DNA from: Saccharomycopsis fibuligera x Saccharomycopsis cf. fibuligera
Lineage: Eukaryota; Ascomycota; Saccharomycetes; Ascoideales; Saccharomycopsidaceae
Direction: 5' to 3'
Length of the DNA: 64,000 nucleotides
NCBI GenBank assembly: GCA_001936135.1
Contig: CP012817.1
Location: forward strand, 1-64,000
Part shown: piece after piece, positions 53,424 through 64,000 of the stretch
How positions within the stretch are numbered: the first letter of the stretch is position 1
How the letters are laid out: every line of letters starts with the position of its first letter
The notes under the pieces: model-generated
What the model saw: only the letters and a program-made list of their open reading frames with translations
Told to the model about the DNA's origin: nothing
Databases searched by the model: none
Program-made: the position numbers and the translations under genes

Positions 53424-55220
53424 GCAAACGCACCAAGCGCCCACTATATCAATCATCTACGCTACGCTACATTTTCGTTTGTTTTTTTGTCCTGATTTTG
53501 CATTGTTTCATTCACTTCTCCAGCTTTCACTTTTTTTTCCTTTTTTCTGCATGAACCATGGAGTTTATTATCTCAACTTGTTTCCCACCGCCTCTACTTA
53601 TATCCCCGTCAAGTTTATCGCGTTTTGAAGAACGTTTAAATTGGACTATTTATTCACTACTTTGTTCTTGTTATCTCTATTATTACTATTATCTCTATTA
53701 TTACTATTATCTCTATTCCTTCTGTTATTTTTTTTCTGTTATGTTATAGGTTTATTCAGTTTATTAAGGTTTGTATTATTTTTTTTTCTTCACTTTTGTA
53801 GTGTTAGTTGCTGTGTGCTTGTAGGCGCTTGATCCTTTTTGGACCTCCACAAGGTCTAGCTAAAAATTTTGAAGCTAAAAATTTTGAAGCTAAAAATCCT
53901 CATGTTGGAAAATATCTGTTGGTAGCTTCTATTGTCATCAACCAGAAACATACTGTTTATTGTCTTTTGTTAATACATTGTCTTCGCAAAATAAAACGGG
54001 ATTTTTTCTCTTTACTTTTTTCTCCCGCTCTTTGTTTTCTTTGTTGAAGATCTATTGCGTAGATCGGTGTCGGACAGGATCGTGGTATGAGTGCAATCAA
54101 AAAAACGAAACAAACAATCAAAGAAGCACTTTTTCATTGACGCCTGCTGCCCGCTTAACCACAGAACCAGCGCGTGCCAAGATAACGTCTGCGCACTAAT
54201 TAATTGCTTTTTTCTTCTTGTTTTCCTAGTTTTTCGTGAGTTGTGCTTCAATCGTTTTGGAATTAATACCGATACTTGGTTATTTATAAGGTGGTTACCC
54301 CCCTCTTCCACGTTGCAATCAATGCACATCACCTTTCTTTTTTTTTTTTTGTTTTTTTTTGTTAAGATGCTACTTTTTTATATATTCTATTTTTTTTCAA
54401 AAAAAGGAGCAAAAAAACATAAAGTTTTCCAATTTCACTCACGCTTAAAATGTGTGCCAGTTGCTTTTGCAAGTTTTCATATATATTTTTTTTGGATTCT
54501 TTGGCTTTACTTTTCTAGTTTTCATGCATGATGATGTGTACTGACGTAGTTTCTGATTTAATCATTGCAGTGAAAATATGCTATGCAAAGCTGTGGTTGA
54601 GATCTCAGTCTCTATGAATGCTGGCATGTGAATATTACGATGATTAGTAGCACTGTGCCCAAAGGTATCTTTCTGCGCTGCAGCAAGCAACTCGAATCGC
54701 CCGACCGCTATAATGTAGGATACTAAGAATTCTGATCTGCAAAGCGTATCTCATTGAAGCCAGCTTACGGGCGACCTGTATTTTGAAATTGCTTTGCAAT
54801 GGGTGAACAGTATAAATTTTGGCGTCAAAGAGTGAAAAATCCATGTACTAGATTATATATTTTTCATTTTTCATATCCTTGAAAAGGCAGTAGAGCTGTC
54901 AGCTATAATGCCATTAACCATATTTAGAAACAAAACGAAGACAAGCACAAAATTAAAATCAAGTCAAGAATTAAAAGAAAGTATCAAGTAAGACATAAAA
55001 AAACGTTGTAAACTTGTCAATGAAAACTCGAGTAAACAAAAAGGGGAACGGAAAGAAAACAATTAAATTTTATAGACAACAAAATTTGTACAAAAAACCA
55101 GATGAGCACATTTGTCCAGTAGAGGGTCAAAAAGAATGTGAAGATTAAAATTAAATAAAAACCAATTAGGGTACACAGAGATTACGCTATGCTAAAGCAT
55201 ATGTTCCTCGTAGTAAGGCT
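53424..55220. other. Gene-free convergent region
   Basis: It contains a TATTACTATTATCTC microsatellite near 53675-53715, almost three copies of a 15-bp unit (AGCTAAAAATTTTGA at 53858, 53873 and 53888), and T-rich runs near 54338-54360. ORFs within are Phe/Leu-rich with no recognisable family. No RNA gene is seen. Confidence 0.5.
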
Positions 55221-57992
55221 CTAAGCTCTCAAGTACTCTGCATCGTCCAAATCACTATTCAAGGTACTAAATTTCCACTCATTGCCAATTACCTTATCCT
55301 TCAAATTTCCGTTATGGTAATCATATTCATCAAATACATCAAACGCGCCATCAAACGCCAATCTAGCCCACCATATAATCTTATTGTACATGATATATGC
55401 AGCATTATGATAACTGACCCCATGGTTGCTATCGGGGAAAACCATCAAATCAAAGTTATTTTCCACAGAAGCTCTATTTAATTTGTCCAAGAATCTGAAC
55501 AAATTCTGAATATGAACATTATCGTCACCGGTACCATGTAACATTAAAAATCTCTTTGTGGCTTGGAAGTTGCTAATGTTGAAATTACCTACTGCTCCAG
55601 TATAATAATTCTCAAAATTTTCTTGTGGTAAACCCATATATCTTTCAGTATAAATTGAATCATAAAGTCTCCAGTCTGTCACTGGGGCTCCAGAAATACC
55701 ATATTTGAACACCTTGTCATCATCGTTCTCTAAAGTTTTCAAAGTCATGTAACCACCATAACTGTGGCCATAAATTAGAGTTCTTTCTGAGTCAATGTAT
55801 GGTAATTTGGTAAATATTTTGGCAGCATTGATTTGATCAATTGTTTCGTAATGGCTGAGGTTTTGGTAAACCACCGAACGGAATTTTTTACCTTTGAAAC
55901 CAGTACCACGGCCGTCAACAGTGACTACAACTGCATTCAAAGTCGATGCAATAACTTGAAGAATGGAAATGCTGAAACGAGTATTGATGAGCTGTGAATT
56001 AGGTCCTTGGTAAACGTAAACGAAAAGTGGATACTTGTGATTACCGGATGCGTCAAAATTAAATGGTTTAATTTCACGCAAGTTGGCAACAATATCCTCA
56101 TCATTTTCATCTTTACCAAGGTTGATTGTCTTGTATTCAACCGTTGGTAAATCGTATTCTTTTAAAGCGCGACTAAGTTTGTCATTTGTGGTAATGTTTT
56201 GACCCTCAGTAAAAGAAAACTGTTGATTGCCTGCTTCATCTCTATTACTACTATCCAAAGTTATAATCTTTTGGTATGGAACATTTGGACCTAGATATGA
56301 AAGTAAAATGTTTTTAGAATCAGTAGAAAATGAAGCGCTATAATACCCACTTTGTTCATCATCAGTTAACGCAACTAATTTTTTACCAGTCAACAAATCA
56401 ACGGAATACAAATGTCTGTCAATAGAAGAATATTTAGTAGAAATGAAATAAACTTGATTAGTTTCTGGATCAAAATTGCTAACCCCATCAACCACTTCAT
56501 AGTCTCCATGAGTGAGAATAACTTTAGGTTCTGCAGATGTTGGAGGAGAGAAATATGCTAAATGGTTGTATCCTTCAACAGTAATGGTGTCAATATAACC
56601 TTCGTCAAAACGATTTTTGGATTCATCTTTCGCAACATAAACTGTATCATGAATAAGTTCGAACCAACCATCTTCAATAGTCTCATGTCTGCCAACATCA
56701 AATGTCAACTTGACAGCATCAATGATAATGATTTTCAAAACATTGGAGATTCTGTTTGTAGCACGTAAGTAAATTTTATCGTTACCAACCCATAGCAACT
56801 CGGTAAACAAATATTGCTTGAAATCTTGTTTGTCATCAAAATTGTTGAAAAGTTCTCCAGCATCATTCTTGTGAATGTTGAAAACATGAACGCTCACATT
56901 TGGATTGGTATACCCTGCCTTTGGGTATTTTATATGTGTATCCACAGGATATGAAGATTCTGGGTTTTCATCTGGAACATAGAATGCCAATGGAAAATTT
57001 TCAACTTTAGTGTCATTAAATTTCAAAAAAGTTAAAAACTCAGAGCTTGGAGACCACCATAATGCAACATCGTTCTCAAACACTTCTTCTTCATAAACCC
57101 AATCTGGTTTTCCATTGAAGATGTTCTCGCCGCCATCAAAAGTAACTTGGTTAATAGTATCAGCAGCCAAATCTTTGACATAAACATTATTCCTCAAAAC
57201 AAAAGCTAAATGGTTAGAGTTTGGTGCCCACTTGACGAAAGAAATTTTTGGAAAATCACCATTGTTGTCGGCAGCAGCGACAACCGGTGAGATATAACCT
57301 TTAGCAATATCAAGAACCCAAAAGTAGCTCAATGAAGAATGCCTCCAAACCAGAGTTTTATTTGTTGATAGCAAAGCAAATTTCAAATCTGGTGATGCCA
57401 CAAAATCAATAATTTCGTAAGTTTTGTTGTCATACTCAAAAAATTTAGAGTTATAGAGAATTTTGTTATAATTAGGATCAGATATTTTGCTGACAATGTA
57501 TTGTGTTTTTTTCTTAGTCAAGTAAGTACCACTATCATTAGACGCTATCCATTGGATTGTTTTGATATCTGGGTAGAATTTACCTGACCTAAGGTCTTTT
57601 AAAGTCACTTTCCTTTCCTCTTTAATAATACTAGCTTCATCATTGTATCCATATGGTTTCAGCTGTTGATATTCGGGTGTACTGTTGTTATCAATGAGAC
57701 CGCCTGTATAGCTATTTTCGCTATTGCTCAATTTGTTAAAAAGTACCAGACAAATAACGAAAGAAATTATCAAAATAATTGTTCTTTTCATAAACTTTAT
57801 CTTTCCCTGTACAGTATTACGAGCAATGATTGGCTCTACCAAGAATGGCTCATCAACAAGTGAAAGCCCTTCATCCTTGGCAGTGTTGTCTTTGATAGCA
57901 AGATTGGGAGAAGAGATTGAGCCACTTTCAAGTTTGTAGAATGAATCACCAGGAAGCTTTTCGTTAAAGGAACCATTGTAGTACAGATACAT
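55221..57992 (-). CDS. Dipeptidyl aminopeptidase, Ste13/Dap2 (DPP IV, S9B) type
   Basis: Type II membrane serine peptidase that removes X-Ala/X-Pro dipeptides. In yeast Ste13 trims alpha-factor in the Golgi and Dap2 works in the vacuole; I cannot tell which this is. From the first ATG (MYLYYNGSFNEKLPGD) it has 923 residues. It has a short cytoplasmic tail, a membrane anchor (KRTIILIISFVICLVLF, about 66-82), a beta-propeller region (FVKWAPNSNHLAFVLRNNVY, WVYEEEVF), and the catalytic domain with VVTVDGRGTGFKGKKFR and nucleophile IYGHSYGGYMT (Ser about 743). The acid is in LHGTGDDNVH and the His in PDSNHGVSYH. WVYEEEVF contains the Glu pair that binds the substrate N-terminus. The frame is open nine codons further up but only to a GTG. 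Confidence 0.92.
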   Translation of the reverse strand: MYLYYNGSFNEKLPGDSFYKLESGSISSPNLAIKDNTAKDEGLSLVDEPFLVEPIIARNTVQGKIKFMKRTIILIISFVICLVLFNKLSNSENSYTGGLIDNNSTPEYQQLKPYGYNDEASIIKEERKVTLKDLRSGKFYPDIKTIQWIASNDSGTYLTKKKTQYIVSKISDPNYNKILYNSKFFEYDNKTYEIIDFVASPDLKFALLSTNKTLVWRHSSLSYFWVLDIAKGYISPVVAAADNNGDFPKISFVKWAPNSNHLAFVLRNNVYVKDLAADTINQVTFDGGENIFNGKPDWVYEEEVFENDVALWWSPSSEFLTFLKFNDTKVENFPLAFYVPDENPESSYPVDTHIKYPKAGYTNPNVSVHVFNIHKNDAGELFNNFDDKQDFKQYLFTELLWVGNDKIYLRATNRISNVLKIIIIDAVKLTFDVGRHETIEDGWFELIHDTVYVAKDESKNRFDEGYIDTITVEGYNHLAYFSPPTSAEPKVILTHGDYEVVDGVSNFDPETNQVYFISTKYSSIDRHLYSVDLLTGKKLVALTDDEQSGYYSASFSTDSKNILLSYLGPNVPYQKIITLDSSNRDEAGNQQFSFTEGQNITTNDKLSRALKEYDLPTVEYKTINLGKDENDEDIVANLREIKPFNFDASGNHKYPLFVYVYQGPNSQLINTRFSISILQVIASTLNAVVVTVDGRGTGFKGKKFRSVVYQNLSHYETIDQINAAKIFTKLPYIDSERTLIYGHSYGGYMTLKTLENDDDKVFKYGISGAPVTDWRLYDSIYTERYMGLPQENFENYYTGAVGNFNISNFQATKRFLMLHGTGDDNVHIQNLFRFLDKLNRASVENNFDLMVFPDSNHGVSYHNAAYIMYNKIIWWARLAFDGAFDVFDEYDYHNGNLKDKVIGNEWKFSTLNSDLDDAEYLRA

Positions 57993-58264
57993 GACTATTA
58001 GCACCTGTTGTATCTGCACTTTCGTTTTGTCTGTATTTTTGGAAGAAGAGAAAGAGATACAAAGGGTATTAAACTCTTAACAACCATTATGGTGTTTTTG
58101 GATTGCCCCTTTTTGTTTTTGAGGGTATGTCGCAAAAGAGCGACCAGCCGTTACCGCATTTAGACAATAGCGCATATTTAGGCATATATCAACATAATAA
58201 TCACATGGAGAAGATCACATGATAGATGAGCTTTTTTTATTTATGTTTTTTTTTTTTTAAAAAA

Positions 58265-58285
58265 AAATAAAAAAATTTCATTTGC
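58265..58285 (+). promoter_or_regulatory. RRPE-like site upstream of UTP16
   Basis: An A-rich run ending AAAAATTTCATTTGC (58271-58285) resembles the RRPE element and lies about 100 bp before the ATG, as for UTP18. One base differs from the consensus TGAAAATTTTT read in reverse. Confidence 0.35.
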
Positions 58286-58383
58286 AGGGCTTAAGTGATG
58301 ATCTTGGTCAAGTAAAGGAGAGATAGTAACAGGATATAAATACCACAAATCACAGACATTACAACAATTTTAGAATTTCAGCA

Positions 58384-59115
58384 ATGACTACGGAACGTGT
58401 CAATAAAAAATATAGCTCTGATGAGGACTTTCACACAGCTGATGAAGATAATAATGCCGTGGGTGCAATGAGTACAGAAACTGTGCTTGACGCCCAGAAT
58501 ACCAGCGAAAAGATTAACGCTGATGAAAAGGACACTGCCGAAGATGTGTATGAGTCAAGTGACGACGAGGCACCTGAAGAAGAAGATGTGCAGCAATCAA
58601 GAAAACAAATAGAAGAAAAGCAAAGTGAAGCCCTCAAATTGGCACAGCAAGAGAGACAAAAAGTTAAAGAGCAAAGAAGATTACAGGACTTGAGATTCAA
58701 AGAACAAAAACAGCAAAAGCAAGAAAAGCAAGAAAAGCAGGTGCACCGCCGTGTGGAAGTGCCGGATGTGCTACCAGACAGCTTACTTGAAGATATAATT
58801 AATGAAGACAACCAGCAACAGCAACAGAAACAGCAGAATCTTGACAGAAAACAAAATACCCACATAAATTTTGATCATGATGATTATGAAGACACGGATG
58901 ATATCAGTGATGCTGACTTGAATAAACGGTTGATAAAAACAAAGCTTAAGATTTCTAGGCAAATGAATAAAAGCACGAAAAAGATTGGTTCTATCAATGT
59001 GAAGCTCCTCAAGGCCAACCAGAGTAAGCTTCCGCCAGCAGCAAAGTCGCAGGTGACATCGATGAAGAACAAGTGGCTCAAGAGAAATTCACTTCATAAG
59101 AAGAGAGGATACTAG
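58384..59115 (+). CDS. UTP16: SSU processome component Utp16/Bud21
   Basis: The 243-residue nucleolar protein is highly charged. It has an acidic start (SSDEDFHTADEDNN, ESSDDEAPEEED), a long Gln/Lys/Glu coiled coil (about residues 70-120), and a conserved basic end with INVKLLKANQSKLPPAAKS and VTSMKNKWLKRNSLHKKR. The last block is the Utp16 family signature. Yeast Bud21/Utp16 (214 residues) joins the U3-containing 90S pre-ribosome. This is the second SSU processome gene in the window, after UTP18. Confidence 0.8.
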   Translation: MTTERVNKKYSSDEDFHTADEDNNAVGAMSTETVLDAQNTSEKINADEKDTAEDVYESSDDEAPEEEDVQQSRKQIEEKQSEALKLAQQERQKVKEQRRLQDLRFKEQKQQKQEKQEKQVHRRVEVPDVLPDSLLEDIINEDNQQQQQKQQNLDRKQNTHINFDHDDYEDTDDISDADLNKRLIKTKLKISRQMNKSTKKIGSINVKLLKANQSKLPPAAKSQVTSMKNKWLKRNSLHKKRGY

Positions 59116-59861
59116 ATTGGATGCGTATGTAAAATAAACTAATTCACCTGCTTTACGGAGAGCTTCGTTCAGTAATATCGTAACATTCTACTTCATGTTG
59201 AGTAGTCTGTGGTAAAACATAGTAGCAGTGGTTCAGTATGCTGTGGTGCACACAGTACTTATGTATCACGTGCATAGTATCGTGACCATATCAAGTGCGC
59301 TACCTTAAATGGTTGGTGGTATAGTCGCAACTGGCTGAAATCCACAGAAAAACAGAACGGCGTTGGGCCACTGAGTGGCAGCCAGCGAATGAGAGAAGCG
59401 GGTCTTAAAGGCGTATCTGTCATTATCGCTATCACCAGCACATTCTGCTGCAACGGACTATCTGCTGCACACAGACCACCTGAACAAAGTGTTTGCTGAG
59501 ACTGTATTATAACAGCCGGTGCCATTAGCAAAGAGATCATTGCATACACAACTACATTGCTAGCTCCTTCAAAGTCACAAACTGATCTATATTCAACATC
59601 ATACATATTCCAATACCAGGAGTAAGCAATCAGCTCTATTGGCTTTTTAGTCTTTCGGCAGTTAGTCTCAGTTGATACCCACAGATCTCACTTTACCTAC
59701 TGTCACTCATTTGATAACCAAATACTGCTCGGATCAATAAAAATTTGTCTCGTAATTCCTTTCATTTTGCTTTGTTAGCACTTTACATCCAGCGAGATCC
59801 GGAGTTCTTGATCTTTCACACGCACATCAGGCTTAAATTACTTTTCCAATCATAATCAATC
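59116..59861. other. Intergenic region upstream of BNI1
   Basis: Promoter region with no convincing gene. An ORF of 115 codons on the minus strand (59259-59606) has no features. Confidence 0.45.
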
Positions 59862-62800
59862 ATGGGGCGCACAAGCGCCAACGCTGAGGATCATGGCACC
59901 AGAGAAGTCAACTCGGTGCCCACTCCTTATAAAAGCTCAGAGAACGTGAATCATCACAACAATAAAACCATAAATACCTCTCCAGATGCCGATAACCAAG
60001 ATAGAATACTGGACAGCAATGTTCCCATAGCCACCAATAATACAAGGCATGAAAGAGGGCATACCTCTGGTCAATTTTCCTTAGTCAACGAGTTCCGTCA
60101 AAGTTTAGATAACCATATTGATACATCTTACGATATGAGCTTTGTTTTTGATGTTGCTGATCCTAATCGCAATCTGCTTTTATCTTCACCAGTACGAGAA
60201 AGTACTATCCCCGAAGATGAAGAGTATGCAAACGACATCAAAGTGATCCGGTCCAGAAATGGCGAGAATATAAGTTTAATGACAAATGGTAAACAACCAA
60301 AAGAACCGTTAAAGCCTTTTAAACCTAAAAATTCACCAATAACCGAGTCTCATGTTTCGAATGAACAAGAGTCATACCCTCAACATCAAAAACAGTATCA
60401 GCAGCAGCCACCATTGTCTCAGAATAACGCATCCTCTTCCTCTTCCCTGCAAAAGTTATCACAAAACAGTCAGAAAAAAGGTGGGTTTTTTTCCATGTTT
60501 AGCAAGAAAAACCAGCTGAAGACCACCATTTCCAGTACCTCTAGCAGCAGCACAAATAATAGCAAGAATCAAAACGCAAATAGCAACGATATTACAGCAA
60601 TCAGGTACGATGCAACTGAAGAAAAGGACGCGCCAGTTGAGGTTATGTTTCTTCCCGCCAGAACAGATTCTAACAATAGTAGTAAAACTATGGATCCGAA
60701 GTCTGCGCTAATTTCTGCTGCATCAAAGCTGAAAGAATCTACGTCTAGAAATCCCAGAACTGTTGTTCATAAACAAAGTGTTGCTAGTTCTTTGGCGATG
60801 GCCAAAAACAATTCAGCTAATAGGAGTAACACGGGAGGTAGCCCATTTAATGTCATTTATGGTGATGATACTATAGATCACAGCTCAGCTATCAAAAGAA
60901 GTGGTTCACAAACTAACATCTACAAAACAGACACAAGATCTTCATTTGCTAGCAACAAGAGTGATAAATATAATGTAAACGGTAGCCAATATAATGTGTA
61001 TCAGCAACTAACGCCAACAGCTTATGATTCGGAATCAATACAGCAGCAACAACAACAACAACAACAGCAGCAGCATAGCTTCAACATGTACAATGATGCT
61101 AATTTTGCGGGATCAATAATGTCCTTAGGAATATCACCAGTTCACAATAGCAACAATACAGGTAATCCATACAACAACAATCAATTATTTGCGCAAATTA
61201 GTGAAAGTCAAAGTAATGATTTGCAACTCGATTCATTCAGAGATGGGTTGATATCGCCAACAGAAGTTCAAAAACAAAATATGCTGTCTTTGCATAAGAA
61301 AAGCTCTTTAGATTCGTTAAAGGACACTATCAAATCCGAAGGCAAAAAGTTAAAAAACAGGATGTCAATAACACCAGTTGACATACAAAACAGCAGGTTA
61401 AAAAGATCACCCAATTTTTATAATGAAACTGAGTTTGTTATACCTAATGATCATGACTCTAGTAACAACAACTTTCATGGCAATACTATTGGGCAAGAAA
61501 TACAAATCAATAAAAAATCTAATGGTCTCAGCAGTGCTGTGGGTGGAATACCAAAACTTCAGTCGAAGAAATCGTTCTTGAGGAAATTTTCTGGAGGTAA
61601 CACAAAAAAGCTGGCTCTGGAAGCTAATTCAAAGAGACAACAGAGTAATGAACACTTTGAAAACGATATTAATCCTGTTGATAGTATATCTTCCAGCGTT
61701 GAATCCAAGAAAGGTAGTGCCAATAAGAAACATGGTGGACTAGATATGTATCATGAGAATTTTTCGTCCCCTACTTTAGTTAGTACTTCCAGTAACACCG
61801 GGCTAAATAGTGGGAAATCATCAAGTAAACCAGGACTATTAAAAGAAGGGGACCCAGAATGGTACGTTAAAATTATTATGGACAAAAACTTGACAAATAA
61901 ACAGTTACATCATTTACAGAAAAAGTTGAGAAAGGGCAATTTGGAATTCATTAGTAGATTTTTAAAGGCTCAAGGACAAATTGCATTGTCTGTGGTTTTG
62001 CAAAAAATTGCCAGAAGGTCCATAAAAACAAATGAGCAGCTCGATAGAGAGTATATAATTCTTGGCTGCTTAAAAAACATCATCAACGTTAAGGAGGGAG
62101 CTGACTTGGCTATTGATACCCCTCAGTGCATCCTAGCTTTGGTAGCATCTTTAACATCGCCTCGATTATCTACCAGAAAACTAGTCACTGAAATTTTAGC
62201 ATTACTCTCATACTGGAAACCTCCGGTTGGTCGCAATTCAATCTTGTCTCAATTAGAAATAGTCTATAAAAATGTTATTGAAAGTGAGGAGTTGTTATTT
62301 CAGCCATGGCTCTACGTTGTTGAAAAATCTTTGGATAGCAGAGATCTAATTGGCGCTTTGATTGGCGACGGTGATGATTATAAGAGTACAAGCACATTGC
62401 AAGATTATTGCTTGACCACATTATTTTTGGTAACTTCATTGGTTGAAGGGTCAGATCAGTTAAAGGAAAGAGTCAGAATACGAAACTTGTTCAAGAATTG
62501 TCATTTGCCTACAATTTTTGAGAAAATGAAGACTTTGAAGTATGGTTTGATTGATGAACAAATCAGCAGATATGAAGAAAATGCTATGCTTGATTACGAA
62601 GAATTGATGAATATAAGCCATGATAATCAAACACCAGTGGAAATCGAAGAAATCACCGATGACTTGTTGAAAGTTAACAAAGGCACAGAAAGAGAAAATT
62701 ATCTCTCATCTATCGTTCAAAACTTATTACTTGTTAACCATCGTGCAGAAATGGAAACCGATAGTGTAATAATTCATGGATATAGTCCCTCAGATGAAAG

Positions 62801-64000
62801 TTCTGAAAAAGAAATTACTAGAATGTATCAATTGATTGACTCAGTCATATATCACATTGTTTCTGAAAGTGCTATACCTGGTTTAGATTCAGAAAATGTG
62901 TTAAATGGTGCTATTCAAAGAATTATGGACAGATTACAGACTGATGATATTGCCAGAAGAGCAGTGCTAGAGACTAAAGAATTATCTGCTACCTTAAGGG
63001 ATGTTGAAAAGGAAAGAAATGATTTACGCGAACAATTGAAGTTAGGTTCTTCTGGACGAATAGAGAACTTGATGAACATAATTACTTCAAATGAGGCTGA
63101 TATTAAAGAAAAAGATGCTGAAATATTTGAATTGACTCAAAAAATAAAAGAATTGCAAAAGCAAATGCAACTTGAAAATGAAAAAAATGAAAGACGCATA
63201 CAGAAGTTGATCAACGCTGCTCATGGTGGCAGTGAATCTGCTGGATCCAGTCCAGTAAAAACTGCTGTTGCTAGATCCAACACAATAGCAGCTTCGAATG
63301 CTCAATCTCAACATATGAAATCTAGTACAAGCAATAATAGCTTAATAGCAAACCAAAATTTGCAAGCTATCAAAAGAATGTCTTTGTTAGGATCACCTTC
63401 AGCTGGTCTTTTGGCTGATGTGTTGAATTTATCCAACCAGCCTTCACCTAATAGTACCGAAAGCTCACCAGAAAAAGTCCATGGATTAGCAATCATGAAA
63501 GAAGAGGACCATGCTACTGAGCAAGAATTTGAAGATGATGATATTGAGTCCGTTTCAGTACATGGCACTGAACAGTTGTTGAACGAGAGTAGCAATGGAT
63601 CATTGTCAAAGCAATCACCTCGGTCAACTGGTCCGCCACCTCCTCCTTCTTTTCCTCCATCACAAACATTAAATGAAGATTCTGGTTCATCGTCTCAATC
63701 AAAACCATTATCTGGGCCGCCGCCACCGCCACCACCACCGCCTCCTCCAGGTATGCCAGGATTTTTAAGTCCTTCATCTCCACCACCACCTCCTCCTCCA
63801 GTCCCGTCATTTTTAATTAACAATGATAATGGTACTCAACCACCCCCTCCTCCATTACCTGGCTTTTTGAATAAAGATGCGCAAGCACCAGCTAATCAAA
63901 CCACTTTAACAATGACTAGATCAGTTTCTAATAGTTCGATAACTAACAATGCACCAAAGCCAACAAAGAAGTTGAAGCAAATTCATTGGGATAAAGTTGA
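59862..64000 (+). CDS. BNI1: Formin of the Bni1 type (3' end outside the window)
   Basis: Nucleates actin cables at sites of polarised growth under Rho control. The frame is open from ATG 59862 to the window edge, about 1379 codons. Residues 1-650 are Ser/Asn-rich and disordered, with a Gln run (61038-61072). A GBD/FH3 region starts at about 664 (GDPEWYVKIIMDKNLTNKQL, LSTRKLVTEILALLSYWKPP). A coiled coil spans about 1025-1115 (LETKELSATLRDVEKERND). The FH1 proline runs lie at about 1255-1335 (GPPPPPPPPPPPGMPGF and two more), each a likely profilin site. The FH2 domain begins at about 1366 (KKLKQIHWDKVE). Bnr1 is the other yeast formin. The long N-terminus and coiled coil fit Bni1 better, and many yeasts outside Saccharomycetaceae have only Bni1. 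Confidence 0.9.
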   Translation, partial: MGRTSANAEDHGTREVNSVPTPYKSSENVNHHNNKTINTSPDADNQDRILDSNVPIATNNTRHERGHTSGQFSLVNEFRQSLDNHIDTSYDMSFVFDVADPNRNLLLSSPVRESTIPEDEEYANDIKVIRSRNGENISLMTNGKQPKEPLKPFKPKNSPITESHVSNEQESYPQHQKQYQQQPPLSQNNASSSSSLQKLSQNSQKKGGFFSMFSKKNQLKTTISSTSSSSTNNSKNQNANSNDITAIRYDATEEKDAPVEVMFLPARTDSNNSSKTMDPKSALISAASKLKESTSRNPRTVVHKQSVASSLAMAKNNSANRSNTGGSPFNVIYGDDTIDHSSAIKRSGSQTNIYKTDTRSSFASNKSDKYNVNGSQYNVYQQLTPTAYDSESIQQQQQQQQQQQHSFNMYNDANFAGSIMSLGISPVHNSNNTGNPYNNNQLFAQISESQSNDLQLDSFRDGLISPTEVQKQNMLSLHKKSSLDSLKDTIKSEGKKLKNRMSITPVDIQNSRLKRSPNFYNETEFVIPNDHDSSNNNFHGNTIGQEIQINKKSNGLSSAVGGIPKLQSKKSFLRKFSGGNTKKLALEANSKRQQSNEHFENDINPVDSISSSVESKKGSANKKHGGLDMYHENFSSPTLVSTSSNTGLNSGKSSSKPGLLKEGDPEWYVKIIMDKNLTNKQLHHLQKKLRKGNLEFISRFLKAQGQIALSVVLQKIARRSIKTNEQLDREYIILGCLKNIINVKEGADLAIDTPQCILALVASLTSPRLSTRKLVTEILALLSYWKPPVGRNSILSQLEIVYKNVIESEELLFQPWLYVVEKSLDSRDLIGALIGDGDDYKSTSTLQDYCLTTLFLVTSLVEGSDQLKERVRIRNLFKNCHLPTIFEKMKTLKYGLIDEQISRYEENAMLDYEELMNISHDNQTPVEIEEITDDLLKVNKGTERENYLSSIVQNLLLVNHRAEMETDSVIIHGYSPSDESSEKEITRMYQLIDSVIYHIVSESAIPGLDSENVLNGAIQRIMDRLQTDDIARRAVLETKELSATLRDVEKERNDLREQLKLGSSGRIENLMNIITSNEADIKEKDAEIFELTQKIKELQKQMQLENEKNERRIQKLINAAHGGSESAGSSPVKTAVARSNTIAASNAQSQHMKSSTSNNSLIANQNLQAIKRMSLLGSPSAGLLADVLNLSNQPSPNSTESSPEKVHGLAIMKEEDHATEQEFEDDDIESVSVHGTEQLLNESSNGSLSKQSPRSTGPPPPPSFPPSQTLNEDSGSSSQSKPLSGPPPPPPPPPPPGMPGFLSPSSPPPPPPPVPSFLINNDNGTQPPPPPLPGFLNKDAQAPANQTTLTMTRSVSNSSITNNAPKPTKKLKQIHWDKV

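Noticed and set aside
57993-58019. Nine extra codons at the N-terminus of the dipeptidyl aminopeptidase
   Set aside because: That start is GTG. The first ATG is at 57992 and gives a normal type II membrane protein.

Overview
The window looks like nuclear DNA of a budding yeast (Saccharomycotina). Genes are mostly intronless. The few introns I can place have GTATGT or GTACGT donors and TACTAAC branch sites, and nearly every conserved gene matches a known yeast family. An AA9 lytic polysaccharide monooxygenase at 43 kb is absent from most yeasts but known in Geotrichum-type Dipodascaceae, so I lean towards that family. This is an inference and I could not test the genetic code.

Left part (1-18.8 kb): gene-poor and subtelomere-like. 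It holds a frameshifted gene with a tyrosine-recombinase-like C-terminus (495-3566, + strand) and a RecQ/DEAH helicase (12207-14873, - strand). As I recall, these two parts form one protein in the fungal telomere-linked helicase family; here they sit in two convergent genes. Between them lie a 106-bp GC-rich tandem repeat (4852-5169), about 3.3 kb of G-depleted pyrimidine DNA built of about 17 diverged units of roughly 130 bp, and long poly(dT) tracts. A related sequence lies in direct orientation at about 95-195 and 11877-11985. Then come a PLPBP/YggS-family protein that has lost the PLP lysine (16152-16874) and a decayed, possibly BAH-like fragment (17595-18200).

Core part (18.8-45 kb): OMS1, a 48-codon ORF with its own TATA box, a CLD1/ICT1-type hydrolase, a Zn2Cys6 regulator with several uORFs, GCD7 (two introns), EFM7, RPS30 (intron directly after the ATG), a Dpb3/Dls1-like histone-fold protein, MRPL27, a KCH1-type potassium transporter, COA3 (first exon recovered by hand), UTP18 and the secreted AA9 LPMO.

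Right part (45-64 kb): PPS1, a small secreted protein, a GC-rich gene-free island, a KRE1-like GPI protein with Ala/Thr repeats, a DAP2/STE13-type dipeptidyl aminopeptidase, UTP16/BUD21, and the 5' two thirds of a BNI1-type formin that runs off the window.

The genes do not form one pathway. Themes that recur are ribosome biogenesis and translation (GCD7, EFM7, RPS30, UTP18, UTP16), mitochondrial function (OMS1, CLD1, MRPL27, COA3), and cell wall or secretion (LPMO, KRE1-like, DAP). The most unusual material is the split helicase/recombinase-like locus with its repeats, the lysine-less PLPBP homologue, and the AA9 LPMO with an unfamiliar C-terminal cysteine module.
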